DNA from: Methanolinea sp.
GTDB taxonomy: Archaea > Halobacteriota > Methanomicrobia > Methanomicrobiales > Methanospirillaceae
Reading direction: 5' to 3'
DNA length: 64,000 nucleotides
NCBI GenBank assembly: GCA_018263335.1
Contig: JADFCY010000005.1
Span: 36,466 to 100,465 of the forward strand
Shown here: piece by piece, positions 25,719 through 34,949 of the stretch
How the letters are laid out: every line of letters starts with the position of its first letter
Position numbering within the stretch: position 1 is the first letter of the stretch
Notes under the pieces: generated by a model
Databases searched by the model: none
Told to the model about the DNA's origin: nothing
Seen by the model: the letters and a program-made list of their open reading frames with translations, nothing else
Program-made: the position numbers and the translations under genes

Positions 25719-26862
25719 CCCCTGCGATCTCTGCCGCGCCCCTGCAGCAGAGGAAGACCGCGAGCGCCTCGGGGACCGCGGATACCCCTTTCTCCAGCCG
25801 GAATGTCGTGCCCAGCAGCGGCATCGAGAGAGGAAAGGCGAGGTCCACCTTCACGTCCCGCTCCCCGAAGACGACCGCGTCTACCAGGGGGTCGAAGTCG
25901 CCGAGATCGGCCGGTGCGAGCGGGGTGACCCGAAACCCGCTCCCCCCGTGGAGCGATGACGGCAGGCGGATCAGCCGCTTCGTGTCGGTCGTCACGGGCT
26001 CGTCCGCGAGCGCGGCCCTTTTCCTGAGCATGGCGGCGAACTCCCCCTCCTTCTGCGCGGAGAGGCCGCGGATCACCTTTGCGAGGACCGCGTCTTTTAA
26101 GTTGAGGGACGAGGGGTCCGAGGTGACGAGGGAGATGACTTCCCTAAGCCGCCGGGAGAACTCCTCAGCGGTCGTCTTCCCCACCCCCTCCAGGCCGGCT
26201 ATGGCGGCCAGCCGCTCCTTCTCTCCGAGGCTCTCCAGCCATAGCAGGTACTCGGCAAGTGCAGCTATATAGCGGTGATGCCATCCGCGGGGTGAAGGTG
26301 TGCGGTGGGAGAGGACCCGGCCCGGGTCAAGGCCTATCCCGCAGACGTAGTCGATGAGCTCACGCCGCTCGCTGCTGCCCCAGTTCCGGACCGCCAGGTC
26401 ATGGACATGGACGTGGTAGCCCCGTCCCCCGGAAAAGACGAGCTCGATCTCCCTTGGGGAGAACCCGATCTCCAGGGTCAGCATGTCGAGGAGTTTCTCC
26501 GTCTCCTCCTTGACCCTCGAGAGCATGCGGTCGTAGGGCCCGCGCATGAGGTGGTCTGCGTCCAGGTCGAAGATGAGGTCTGCGCCGAGCCACTCCTTCT
26601 CCTGCATGGTGCCTGCACCCGGGCGTGCATAGTATGCGGTTGAGTAATAGATATGCGCGGGTGCCATCCCCCGGATGTAGGAGAAGGCCTCCTCCTTCGT
26701 CTCGAAGCCCAGGTGCCTGCGCATCCGGATATCGGGGTAATCGGGGTCAAAGAAGACAAAAGCCCATTCCCTCTGTGGGACAGACGAAGGGGAGAGGAGC
26801 GGCTCTTTTGCGTAGTACGCAGAGAAACGCTGGCGCAGGAACTCGAGGGTGGCGGCCTTCAT
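25699..26862 (-). CDS. priS: DNA primase catalytic small subunit PriS
   Basis: The 387-residue protein begins with an archaeal/eukaryotic primase N-terminus (FLRQRFSAYY). The catalytic acidic motif FDLDADH lies near residues 98-104, followed by VFSGGRGYHVHV with the conserved Ser and His. It makes the RNA/DNA primer. It overlaps the GINS gene downstream by 20 bases and elp3 upstream by four bases. Confidence 0.94.
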   Translation of the reverse strand: MKAATLEFLRQRFSAYYAKEPLLSPSSVPQREWAFVFFDPDYPDIRMRRHLGFETKEEAFSYIRGMAPAHIYYSTAYYARPGAGTMQEKEWLGADLIFDLDADHLMRGPYDRMLSRVKEETEKLLDMLTLEIGFSPREIELVFSGGRGYHVHVHDLAVRNWGSSERRELIDYVCGIGLDPGRVLSHRTPSPRGWHHRYIAALAEYLLWLESLGEKERLAAIAGLEGVGKTTAEEFSRRLREVISLVTSDPSSLNLKDAVLAKVIRGLSAQKEGEFAAMLRKRAALADEPVTTDTKRLIRLPSSLHGGSGFRVTPLAPADLGDFDPLVDAVVFGERDVKVDLAFPLSMPLLGTTFRLEKGVSAVPEALAVFLCCRGAAEIAGGGSRAP

Positions 26863-28433
26863 GCAAGCCTCCTGTGCATGTATGGGCCCCGGCGCTCATA
26901 TCCGTGACGCCGGTAATAGGGCCTCACCCCTACCCCGCTCATCACCGCGATCTCCCGGTACCCCGCGGATTGCGCCGTCTCCTCAGCCGTAGAGAGGAGG
27001 AGCCGGCCGAACCTGCGGTGCTGGCGCTGGTCCGGCGCGGGGGAGCTTCCGAGGGGAACGATGCTCCCGTAGACGTGCAGTTCCCGGAGGAGCGCCGCTT
27101 CGCCAAGTTCGCCGCGCCAGCGCTCGCCGCCGCACCGCAGCCGGGCAAACCCGACGAGGGCATCGCCGGAGACGACGGAGATGAAGTGCTCCGTCCCGCC
27201 GGTGCATTCGTACGTGAGGGTCCGGAGTTCCGCATCTCTTCCCCCCGGGCTCCGCCCCGCCTCGCGGCAGCGGATACAACGGCAGCGCCCGCCCGATGCA
27301 GCCAGGCGCTGCTGGCAGAGCTGGCGGAAGTTGCTGTGCCGGGACCCCGCGACGATCAGCTTCGCAGGGATGTCGCGCTGGATACGCTGGAGCCGGACGT
27401 ACTCGGGGAGGAGGGATTTTCCGTATGCAACAAGGTCGATCAGTGCGTCCTCGTAGTAGGGGGCGTACTCTCCCCTGGCCCAGAGCGACTCGATCTCGGA
27501 CCCGGGGGTGACAAGCGTCGGGTAGATCTTCAAAAAATCCGGCCGGAAGTCCGGGTTCTCGAAGAGCTCGGCAAACATCCACCGGTCCTGCCCGATGCTG
27601 CTGCCGGGAAGGTTGGGCATGACGTGGAACCCGACCTTGATCCCGGCGTCCCGCAATAGGCGGTTCGCGGTGACCGTGTCATCGACGGTGCATCCCCGGC
27701 GGTTGAATGCAAGGATACGGTCATCGAGGTGCTGTACGCCGAGTTCGACCTTGGTGACGCCAAGCGACAGCATCCGGTCGATCTGCTCCTTTCCGCACCA
27801 GTCAGGCCTGGTCTCAAAGGTCGTGGCCACGCACCTTACAGGAGACATCTCGTTCTGGAGGAAGACCGACGCCGTGTCGGGCGCCTCTGCTGGCGGAGGC
27901 CCCCGGTACTCGTTCATTGCCCGGATACAGGAAGCCACGAACCATTCCTGGTATGCAGGTTTCCTCGCGGTCATCGTCCCCCCCATGACTATCAGCTCAA
28001 CCTTGTCTACGTGGTGGCCCAGCAGTTCGAACTGCTCGAGGCGGGCCTGCACCTGGTCGTATGGGTCGTAGCCATGTTCGCGGGCACGCAGCGCCGCCGG
28101 CTCCTCCCCGGTATAGCTCTGCGGTGACTTGAACGGGTGGTCCGGGCCGCCCGGGCAGGGGAGGCATCTGCCGTGCGGGCAGGGGAACGGGGAGGTCATC
28201 ACTGCCACCGGGGCGACTCCCGAGAGGGTCCGGGTGGGCTTGACGAGCAGGAGCGCCCTGAGACGTTCCCGTTCACCGGGAAGGGCGGCGGCAAGGAGGG
28301 CCGAGTTCTTCGGGACTCCCGGCGCCCCGTGCTTCCTGCAGATCTCGATCTTTATCCGCGTGATGTCTCCCGGTGAAATGTCCCGGGAAAAGAGGGCCTC
28401 GAGTATCTCCCGGGAGATATCGGGGCGTGCCAT
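26859..28433 (-). CDS. elp3: Elp3-type tRNA uridine-34 modification enzyme
   Basis: The 524-residue protein has a radical SAM domain with the Elp3-type cysteines (CPHGRCLPCPGGP) and a C-terminal GNAT acetyltransferase domain (region SVVSGDALVGFARLR through YGSIVPLG). Elp3 alone modifies the wobble uridine of tRNA in archaea by adding a carboxymethyl group. It overlaps priS by four bases and follows the UPF0058 gene by six bases, so it heads the information operon. Confidence 0.93.
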   Translation of the reverse strand: MARPDISREILEALFSRDISPGDITRIKIEICRKHGAPGVPKNSALLAAALPGERERLRALLLVKPTRTLSGVAPVAVMTSPFPCPHGRCLPCPGGPDHPFKSPQSYTGEEPAALRAREHGYDPYDQVQARLEQFELLGHHVDKVELIVMGGTMTARKPAYQEWFVASCIRAMNEYRGPPPAEAPDTASVFLQNEMSPVRCVATTFETRPDWCGKEQIDRMLSLGVTKVELGVQHLDDRILAFNRRGCTVDDTVTANRLLRDAGIKVGFHVMPNLPGSSIGQDRWMFAELFENPDFRPDFLKIYPTLVTPGSEIESLWARGEYAPYYEDALIDLVAYGKSLLPEYVRLQRIQRDIPAKLIVAGSRHSNFRQLCQQRLAASGGRCRCIRCREAGRSPGGRDAELRTLTYECTGGTEHFISVVSGDALVGFARLRCGGERWRGELGEAALLRELHVYGSIVPLGSSPAPDQRQHRRFGRLLLSTAEETAQSAGYREIAVMSGVGVRPYYRRHGYERRGPYMHRRLA

Positions 28434-28439
28434 GAAAGG

Positions 28440-28706
28440 TTAGTGTTCGGCTGCGACCGTCTCCGACGTGGTCTCTGAGGAGTACCCCACCGGCACCATC
28501 TGGGTGCTCCGCAGGTGAGTGACGATCTCGTCGCCAAGGGCAAGGATCGCGTCCTTGTGGCATTTCTTATTTTTATGAATGTGAACAGGAGAGATGTGAA
28601 GGGAGTTGTAGCGTTTTGTGGGAATTTCTTCGCTGGTGATGGTTTCGTAGTACTTCTTGATGTGGATCATCAACATGTGGAGATGGAGCAGTTCTTCCTT
28701 TTGCAC
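28440..28706 (-). CDS. UPF0058-family protein
   Basis: The 88-residue protein starts MQKEELLHLHMLMIHIKKYYE and has the short family motif SPVHIHKNKKCHKDAILAL. It is conserved in methanogens and haloarchaea, but its function is unknown. GTG 28706 is preceded by AAGGTGAT, which fixes the start. It appears to be the first gene of the elp3-priS-GINS operon. Confidence 0.85.
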   Translation of the reverse strand: MQKEELLHLHMLMIHIKKYYETITSEEIPTKRYNSLHISPVHIHKNKKCHKDAILALGDEIVTHLRSTQMVPVGYSSETTSETVAAEH

Positions 28707-28742
28707 ACTATCACCTTCTGAGAATCAACACTATTTTCCTGA

Positions 28743-28753
28743 TCAGATATAGT
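28743..28753 (-). promoter_or_regulatory. Promoter region between UPF0058 and ADP-ribosylglycohydrolase genes
   Basis: On the minus strand AAACTATATCT lies about 40 bases before the GTG start of the UPF0058 gene and fits a TATA box for the information operon. The AT-rich spacer is only 50 bases long, so the divergent gene must use overlapping sequence. Confidence 0.5.
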
Positions 28754-28756
28754 TTA

Positions 28757-29644
28757 TTGGTGAACTTTATATCCGACTTCAGCCGCGCCACAGGGGTCCT
28801 GCTGGGGCTCGCGATTGGCGACGCGATGGGTGCGCCCCTGGAGGGGAAGGAGCGCCCTTTGGCCCCCGTCAGGAGGTTCTATGCCGGGGGGAGGCTCCCG
28901 CGGCATGCCGGTGCCTGGACGGACGATACGTTCCAGGCGCTCGCGCTTGCCGAGTCGCTCGCGGCATGCCGCGGCTTCTCTCCCGCGGACTTCATGGGCC
29001 GGCTCATCCGCGACTACCTCGTGCACCGGGAGTGGTACGGCCCTACCTCCGGGGCGGTCTTCTCACTCGTGATCGAGGGGGTGCCGCTCTCTATGGCAGC
29101 CCGCCTCGTTCACGCAAGGCTCGGGGGGAGCAGGAGCAACGGAAGCGTGATGCGGGGCCCCCCGATCGGGGTGTTCTACGGCGGCCCCGAGGTCGAGGCC
29201 GTCTCGTTCGCATGCTCGGCGCTCACGCACAGGGACCCCGTGGCAGGGGCCTGCTCCGCATTCGTCAACCGGATGGTGAGCGACCTGTGCCGTGGCATCC
29301 AGGGGTCAAGGGCGCATGGCAGGGCACTTCAGCGGTGCCGGGACCCCGAAGTTGCCTCCGTGCTGGGTGGGTGGCGGGCGCATCCCCCCGTCCCCGGCCT
29401 TGACGCCCTGGAGGCCACCCACGCGGCCGTCTCGGTCTTCATGGAGACCGGCTCGTTCGAAGAGGCGGTACCTGCCGCGGTGAGCATGGGCGGTGACAGC
29501 GACACGGTAGGTGCCATCGCAGGTGCCCTGGCCGGGGCGGCGTACGGGGCGCAGGCGATCCCTGATGAATGGGTCCTCGGGATCGCGGACAGGGCCCGCG
29601 TCCTCGAGGCGGCGCATGGGCTGTGGCTGGCGTCCCGCGTCTGA
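28757..29644 (+). CDS. ADP-ribosylglycohydrolase family protein
   Basis: The 295-residue protein has the family motifs GLAIGDAMGAPLEG, WTDDTFQALALAES and GGDSDTVGAIAGALAGAAYG, with the paired acidic residues that bind two metal ions. It removes ADP-ribose or a related nucleotide group from protein or a small molecule. The start is uncertain: TTG 28757 or GTG 28760. No ADP-ribosyltransferase gene was recognised nearby, so the substrate is unknown. Confidence 0.9.
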   Translation: MVNFISDFSRATGVLLGLAIGDAMGAPLEGKERPLAPVRRFYAGGRLPRHAGAWTDDTFQALALAESLAACRGFSPADFMGRLIRDYLVHREWYGPTSGAVFSLVIEGVPLSMAARLVHARLGGSRSNGSVMRGPPIGVFYGGPEVEAVSFACSALTHRDPVAGACSAFVNRMVSDLCRGIQGSRAHGRALQRCRDPEVASVLGGWRAHPPVPGLDALEATHAAVSVFMETGSFEEAVPAAVSMGGDSDTVGAIAGALAGAAYGAQAIPDEWVLGIADRARVLEAAHGLWLASRV

Positions 29645-29652
29645 CCAGGCCC

Positions 29653-30108
29653 CTAGGCTGACCGGAGCTCCACCCGCTGGAGGTTTCGCCCCTTCGCACA
29701 CCCCGGCGGTGCATTCCCGAGCACCTGGACTACCACGTACTTCTCACCAGGGATGAGGCCCTCGGGGTGGCAGAGGGGGAAGTGCTCGCAGGATTCCCTG
29801 GTGCAGGAAGGCTCAAAAGAGATGCGGGTGTTCCTGATGGCCATGTCCGCGCTGATCAGCGCAGGGACTGATGACTCCACCACCTCGACCGCCGTCGCTC
29901 CATCGAGGTGAAGTGGGCATGCATGGCGGGTCTTTCTCACCCCCACGATCCGATACCTCCGCCCGGGCTTCAGGTTATGGCAGGCCTTCATCACTGTGCA
30001 GCCCTCGCACTCGGCGCTCTCGCCCTCGTAGATGAACTCGAGGTCGACCCTCGCGAGGGTGGTGCCGATGAGGGTGACCTTTGGCTTGATCTCTGACAAC
30101 CTGATCAC
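29653..30108 (-). CDS. UPF0179-family cysteine-rich protein
   Basis: The 151-residue protein has paired cysteines in ECEGCTVMKACHNLKPG and in EPSCTRESCEHFPLCHPEGL, the pattern of UPF0179, a euryarchaeal family with a probable metal-binding site. Its function is unknown. It overlaps egsA by four bases on the same strand and is probably co-transcribed with it. Confidence 0.9.
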   Translation of the reverse strand: MIRLSEIKPKVTLIGTTLARVDLEFIYEGESAECEGCTVMKACHNLKPGRRYRIVGVRKTRHACPLHLDGATAVEVVESSVPALISADMAIRNTRISFEPSCTRESCEHFPLCHPEGLIPGEKYVVVQVLGNAPPGCAKGRNLQRVELRSA

Positions 30109-31184
30109 TCCCTGTAGAGCATCCTCACGAGCTCGGTCGCCGACTCCCTTGTCAGCCCCATGTCCATGATGGTGAACCGTTCGGGGCGGATATCCTTTGC
30201 GCCAAGGAGTGCCTCGACGACCAGGTCATCATCGATGCCGAGATCGGCAGGAGTGACGGGGGCCCCTATCGACCGGAGCGCCTCCCTGATCGCCCTCCAG
30301 TCGCCCCCGTGGAGGTACATCGCGATGATGGTGCCTATCCCGCAGGCCTCTCCGTGGAGGGCTGCCCCGGGCGCAAGCCTCTCCAGGGCATGGCCGAACT
30401 TGTGCTCGCTCCCTGAGCCCGGCCGCGAGGAGCCCGCGATACTCATGGCAACACCCGATGATACGAGCGCTTTTGTGACCATCCAGGCAGACTCCTCGTG
30501 GTGGGGCTTGATGCTCCCTGCATTCTTCATCAGGAGCTCTGCAGTCATCCTCGAGAGGGCTACCGCGTACTCGCTCACCTCTTCGTGCTTCAGCCGGTGC
30601 GCAAGCTCCCAGTCGAGGACGGCAGTCGAGTTTGAGATCACGTCGGCGCAACCCGCGGCAAGGAGGCGGTGGGGCGCCGCGGCGATGAGCCCCGTGTCGG
30701 CAACGATGGCGATGGGGGGGTGGGCCTCGAGCGAGACGCTGCCGCTCTCAATGGGGACCGATGCCCTGGCCGATGCGATCCCGTCATGGGATGCGGCGGT
30801 GGGAACGCTGATGAACTGGCGGTCCAGGTTGTAGGAGACGATCTTTGCGCAGTCGATGACCCTGCCGCCACCCACGCCTGCAAGAAAACCGGCGCCGCCC
30901 GAGCATTCCTCTGCCTCCCGGATGGTATCCATGCTGATCTCCCTGACCGAGTAAGTCGAGACCTCGTAGCGCTCGGAGAGGAGGGATGCCACGCGGTCGC
31001 CCGCACAATCGCGGGTGCGGGTCCCAGAGAAGACAATGGCCGGGCCCTTGAGGCCGAGGTCAGCGCAGACCGCGGGGATCTGGGGGAGCACATCGTGGCC
31101 GATGACCACGTCCCGGGGCAGCTGCATCCACCGGGATTTGTCAAAGACCTTGGTTTTGAGTACTTTTATTGGGTCTGCGCTCAT
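30105..31184 (-). CDS. egsA: Glycerol-1-phosphate dehydrogenase
   Basis: The 359-residue protein reduces dihydroxyacetone phosphate to sn-glycerol-1-phosphate, the first step of archaeal lipid synthesis. It shows the nucleotide-binding motif LAGVGGGRVIDCAK, the FISVPTAASHDGIASARAS block and the zinc histidines in GSEHKFGHALE and ALHGEACGIG. I use ATG 31184 (MSADPIKVLK). Its start lies only 12 bases from the divergent DUF63 start, so each promoter must lie inside the other gene. Confidence 0.94.
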   Translation of the reverse strand: MSADPIKVLKTKVFDKSRWMQLPRDVVIGHDVLPQIPAVCADLGLKGPAIVFSGTRTRDCAGDRVASLLSERYEVSTYSVREISMDTIREAEECSGGAGFLAGVGGGRVIDCAKIVSYNLDRQFISVPTAASHDGIASARASVPIESGSVSLEAHPPIAIVADTGLIAAAPHRLLAAGCADVISNSTAVLDWELAHRLKHEEVSEYAVALSRMTAELLMKNAGSIKPHHEESAWMVTKALVSSGVAMSIAGSSRPGSGSEHKFGHALERLAPGAALHGEACGIGTIIAMYLHGGDWRAIREALRSIGAPVTPADLGIDDDLVVEALLGAKDIRPERFTIMDMGLTRESATELVRMLYRE

Positions 31185-31196
31185 ACAAATCAGGAA

Positions 31197-32045
31197 ATGA
31201 TCTGGGATTTCATAGAGAAATATTACATCGATCCAATACGCTACGGCCAGCCCTACAACGTGGTGGACACGGTTACCTACGCTCTGGTACTGATCCTCGC
31301 CATATATATCATTTATCGCTGGCTTTCCCGGTCCGAGATCATCCGCATCGACCGGGACTTCATCCTGTGCACCCTTCCCTTCGTCGTGATGGGGGGGATG
31401 CTCCGGGTGGTCCAGGACACCGGCATGATCGAATCGGACTGGCAATTCCTCCTTGTCACCCCGCTCATCTACTTCGTGATGTTCATCTATACCGCGGGAG
31501 CCCTGGTGATCTCAGCGACTCTTCAGGCCCGTGGAATTGTCAGGGACTACCACAGGGGATACGTCGCGGCCGGGCTTGCCGGGGCAGCGGCGACCGGGAT
31601 TGTCCTCCTCTGGTTTGGGGCAGGGAACGGGATTATCGCCTGGGATGTGCTGTTCATCATCATCGCGATGGCGGTTTTGTCAAGTGCTGCTGTCTTTGGG
31701 GTCATGCGCTACCTCCTCCGGTGGCGCTACGCGGCGGACCCGCTCTACCTCTCCCTCCTCTTCGGCCAGCTCCTGGACGCAAGCGCCACGAGCTACGGGA
31801 TCGACCTGCACCCCCTCCATTACGTGGAGGTGCACGTGGTCGGCTCGCACCTCATTGAGTGGACGGGGACCGCGTTCTCGATGTTCCCCCTCAAGCTCCT
31901 CGTCCTCTTTCCCGGAATCTATGTCCTTGAACGGTTCCGCCACGAGGGGCCCGGGGCACTCTGGCACCTCATCCTCCTTGCGATGATCACGGTCGGGCTG
32001 GCGCCCGGGGTCAGGGACATGATGAGGATGGTGCTCTATGTCTGA
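31197..32045 (+). CDS. DUF63-family membrane protein
   Basis: The 282-residue protein has about seven hydrophobic segments and the family start FIEKYYIDPIRYGQPYNVVDT. The loop DASATSYGIDLHP and WTGTAFSMFPLK match DUF63, an archaeal family of unknown function. I start at ATG 31197; the long ORF from 30669 is a shadow of egsA. It overlaps the next gene by eight bases. Confidence 0.85.
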   Translation: MIWDFIEKYYIDPIRYGQPYNVVDTVTYALVLILAIYIIYRWLSRSEIIRIDRDFILCTLPFVVMGGMLRVVQDTGMIESDWQFLLVTPLIYFVMFIYTAGALVISATLQARGIVRDYHRGYVAAGLAGAAATGIVLLWFGAGNGIIAWDVLFIIIAMAVLSSAAVFGVMRYLLRWRYAADPLYLSLLFGQLLDASATSYGIDLHPLHYVEVHVVGSHLIEWTGTAFSMFPLKLLVLFPGIYVLERFRHEGPGALWHLILLAMITVGLAPGVRDMMRMVLYV

Positions 32046-32598
32046 TTTTGCGAGGAATGCCGGCGTCGTCGTCGTGCTCCTCGCGGTCTCGGTCGGTTTT
32101 GGGGCCTGGACCACGATGCAGGACCCCACCGTCGGAGAGCAGCTGATCTCACTCCTTAAGGAGTCCATCATCGGAGAGGCGCTCGATACGTCAGGGCCGA
32201 TGATGGCGGTGATGCTCTTCTTCAACAACCTCCAGGCCTGCGTCCTCATGTTCGTCGGGGGTGCGTCGCTTGGCCTCCTCACAGTCTTCATCATCAGCAC
32301 GAACGGCTTTGTGATCGGGTCGGTCCTTGAGATGGTGCGAAAGGACCACAGCGCCCTCTACGTGGTGGCCGCGATCGTCCCGCACGGGCTCCTCGAGATC
32401 CCTGCCTTCATCATCTCGGGGGCGCTCGGGCTCATGCTGGCAAAGGCGCTTTGGAGAGAGTGGGAAGGAAAGGAAGATGCATCTGCCCTGGCGCTCTCCT
32501 ACGGGCGCACCTTTCTCCTCGCAGTCGTCCCCCTCGTTGCGGTGGCCGCGTGCGTGGAGGCATTTATTACGCCGGAAATCCTACGTGTGATAATTTGA
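32038..32598 (+). CDS. SpoIIM-family (stage II sporulation protein M-like) membrane protein
   Basis: The 186-residue protein has four to five membrane segments and the SpoIIM pattern [22 protein letters not shown] and [17 protein letters not shown]. Its role in archaea is unknown. It overlaps the DUF63 gene by eight bases and precedes proS by ten, which suggests one transcript. Confidence 0.88.
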   Translation: MSDFARNAGVVVVLLAVSVGFGAWTTMQDPTVGEQLISLLKESIIGEALDTSGPMMAVMLFFNNLQACVLMFVGGASLGLLTVFIISTNGFVIGSVLEMVRKDHSALYVVAAIVPHGLLEIPAFIISGALGLMLAKALWREWEGKEDASALALSYGRTFLLAVVPLVAVAACVEAFITPEILRVII

Positions 32599-32608
32599 GG
32601 TGTGTTTT

Positions 32609-34045
32609 TTGGCCGAGGAAGATCAGGGGGCCCTCCCCTCCAAGGGTGACTTCTCTGCATGGTACAACGAGCTCCTGTGGCGGGCGGAGATCATGGATGT
32701 CCGCTACCCGGTCAAGGGCCTCTACGTCTGGTACCCGTTCGGGTTCTCGCTCCGGCGAAACGTCTACGACCTGCTCCGCCTGCTCCTCGACCGGGACCAC
32801 CAGGAGGCCCTCTTCCCGCTCCTCATCCCAGAGCACGAGCTTGCGAAGGAGGCCGAGCACATCAAGGGCTTCGAGGACGAGGTCTACTGGGTCACCCACG
32901 GCGGCCTCTCTCCCCTGGACGTGAAGCTTGCGCTTCGCCCGACGAGCGAATGCGCCATCTATCCCATGTATGCCCTCTGGGTCCGGTCCCACGCGGACCT
33001 CCCGCTGAAGATCTACCAGATCGTCAATACTTTCCGGTACGAGACAAAGCACACGAGGCCGCTGATCCGCCTCCGGGAGATCACCTCCTTCAAGGAGGCC
33101 CACACGGTGCACACCACCTGGGAGGACGCCGAGCGGCAGGTCGGGGAGGCGATTGCCCTCTACCGGGAGTTCTACGAAAAGCTCTGCGTCCCGGTGATCA
33201 TCTCGCGGCGCCCCGAGTGGGACAAGTTCCCCGGCGCCGACTACACGATGGCGGTCGACACCGTCATGCCTGACGGGCGGACGCTCCAGATCGGGACGGT
33301 GCATCACCTGGGCGACCACTTCTCGAAAACCTTCCAGATCACCTACGAGGATGTCGCAGGCGAGCAGCGGTTTGCCCACCAGACCTGCTACGGCATCTCG
33401 GAGCGGTCGATCGCGGCCCTCATCAGCATGCATGGCGACGACCGGGGGCTCATCCTCCCACCCGACCCGGCACCCGTCCAGGTGGTCGTCATCCCCATCA
33501 CGATTGGGAAGCGCAAGGACGAGGTGAGCGCGGAGGCGGCAGGAATCGAGAGAGAGCTTGCCGGGGCAGGGTTCAGGGTGAAGGTCGACTCCCGCGACAT
33601 TCGCCCGGGTGCCAAGTACTACTACTGGGAGATGCGGGGAGTCCCGCTGCGGCTCGAGGTCGGACCACGCGACATCGATGCAGGGCAGGTCACCGCGGTG
33701 ACCCGTCTTGGCGAGAAGTCCCAGGTCGCAAGGGACGCCCTTGTTGCGGGGGTCACCGGGTGCCTCGCCTCCTTTGCAGCCACCCTGAAGGAACGTGCAG
33801 AGGCCCATGTCCGCACCCACATCAGGGTCTCGCGGAGCATGGACGAGGTTCTGGCCGCAGTCGGGGACGGCGTCACCCTCGTCCCCTGGTGCGGCAGCCG
33901 CGAATGCGCCGACCTTATCGAGGAGAAGACCCGGGCCGCGGTCCTCGGGACGGATGTCCGGTCCGCCTACCTCGTGGACGTTTCTGGGCCGTGCGTTGCG
34001 TGCGGGAAGCAGGGAAGCACTGCCCTGGTGGGAAGGTCGTATTGA
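32609..34045 (+). CDS. proS: Prolyl-tRNA synthetase, archaeal/eukaryotic type
   Basis: The 478-residue protein has the class II core [29 protein letters not shown] and [27 protein letters not shown], and a C-terminal zinc-like Cys cluster ([15 protein letters not shown]). I prefer TTG 32609 to the GTG at 32600, because GAGGTG sits seven bases before it and overlaps that GTG. It charges tRNA-Pro; a tRNA-Pro gene lies at 14.4 kb. The stop codon is followed immediately by a repeat hairpin. Confidence 0.95.
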   Translation: MAEEDQGALPSKGDFSAWYNELLWRAEIMDVRYPVKGLYVWYPFGFSLRRNVYDLLRLLLDRDHQEALFPLLIPEHELAKEAEHIKGFEDEVYWVTHGGLSPLDVKLALRPTSECAIYPMYALWVRSHADLPLKIYQIVNTFRYETKHTRPLIRLREITSFKEAHTVHTTWEDAERQVGEAIALYREFYEKLCVPVIISRRPEWDKFPGADYTMAVDTVMPDGRTLQIGTVHHLGDHFSKTFQITYEDVAGEQRFAHQTCYGISERSIAALISMHGDDRGLILPPDPAPVQVVVIPITIGKRKDEVSAEAAGIERELAGAGFRVKVDSRDIRPGAKYYYWEMRGVPLRLEVGPRDIDAGQVTAVTRLGEKSQVARDALVAGVTGCLASFAATLKERAEAHVRTHIRVSRSMDEVLAAVGDGVTLVPWCGSRECADLIEEKTRAAVLGTDVRSAYLVDVSGPCVACGKQGSTALVGRSY

Positions 34046-34123
34046 GCAGTTGGGGCATCAGCCCCAACTGCGGGGGTTGTGCGGGGGAGGCACCGGAGGG
34101 GGACCCCCCCTCCGGGCATAGGT
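34046..34123. repeat. Stop-adjacent hairpin and partial 133-bp repeat after proS
   Basis: The hairpin begins one base after the proS stop. Its arms are GCAGTTGGGGC (34046-34056) and GCCCCAACTGC (34061-34071), with loop ATCA. GGGGGTTGTGCGGGGGAGG and GGAGGGGGACCCCCCCTCC follow, as in the 133-bp unit at 12.8 kb. The hairpin there has a different stem sequence but the same flanks. Confidence 0.85.
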
Positions 34124-34481
34124 GACGGCCTACTCTCATCGGGGCCATAAGCCTCGTATGCGTCACCGTGTGTGAAGTGCGGTTCTGTTCAGGGTATGAA
34201 AGATCCCATCCATTTGCGGGGAGGAGGAGAATCCCGCTCCCCTGTCCCCTCCCCTCATATGAGATAGCCTGTGGGCAGGGGTGCATAGGGACATACCAGG
34301 ATTCGGTACCACTTCCCCGCACTGACCCAATCGCGACCAGGGGCTGCCACAAAGTGCGATAAGGCCCGTGCAGAGGAACATTAGTGATAAAAGGGCTTTA
34401 ATTCGAGGAGAATCCGATAATGGGTAGTAGGAGGGGGGCGTGAGTGGACGAACGCACGTCCTCATTTGGAAAAAAAAGGAT
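34124..34481. repeat. Divergent copy of the ~190-bp repeat; no gene
   Basis: The words GCGTCACCGTGTG, AAGTGCGG, GGGGAGGAGGAGAATCCC, GATAGCCTGTGGGCAGGG and ATTCGGTACCACTTCC recur in the same order near 48 kb and, more weakly, near 1.9 kb. No supported coding region is present. The part after 34380 is plain and AT-richer and may hold the terminator of proS or the zinc-ribbon gene. Confidence 0.7.
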
Positions 34482-34949
34482 CTAAGTCCCCTGGATGCAC
34501 GGACCGCAGCGGTGGGTGATCCGGTAACCGGGGACGGCCAGGTCGCCGGAGAGGAGCTTCTTTCCCCCCCGCAGGAAGAGTTTTCCGCACCGGTCGCACC
34601 GGCGGGGAACCAGGTGATCAAAACGCCCGGGCGTGATCTCGAGCTCGAACCGGGTGTCAGGCCTTGTCACCGAATCAGTCATACACGAGTCCTCGTAGAG
34701 CGATACGAGCTGCATCACCTTGAGCGGGCTTGCGCCAAGGTCGGTAAACTGCTTGAAGAGGAAGTAATTGAAGATCAGCCAGGAGAAGTCTCCCCTGTCC
34801 AGGAGTTCTTCCACCTCGCTCTCCACTTCCTCCATGTCTTCGAGCGTGCAGCCGCAGAGCGGACAGCGGCCCTTGACAAGCTCGTCGAGGTAGACCTCCT
34901 CCTGGCAGCCTGGGCAGGTGGTATGGGCGGCGTGTGTCCGGGATGTCAT
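34482..34949 (-). CDS. Zinc-ribbon protein, function unknown
   Basis: The 155-residue protein has two zinc ribbons, CPGCQEEVYLDELVKGRCPLC near the start and RRCDRCGKLFLRGG...HRCGPC near the end. A helical middle (FSWLIFNYFLFKQFTDLG) separates them. It does not match a family I can name. Such paired ribbons are common in Methanomicrobiales proteins and may bind nucleic acid or protein. It stands alone and converges on proS across repeats. Confidence 0.75.
   Translation of the reverse strand: MTSRTHAAHTTCPGCQEEVYLDELVKGRCPLCGCTLEDMEEVESEVEELLDRGDFSWLIFNYFLFKQFTDLGASPLKVMQLVSLYEDSCMTDSVTRPDTRFELEITPGRFDHLVPRRCDRCGKLFLRGGKKLLSGDLAVPGYRITHRCGPCIQGT

Noticed and set aside
30669-31196. Long N-terminal extension of the DUF63 ORF
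   Set aside because: It lies antisense to egsA; the family start and divergent layout place the true start at 31197.
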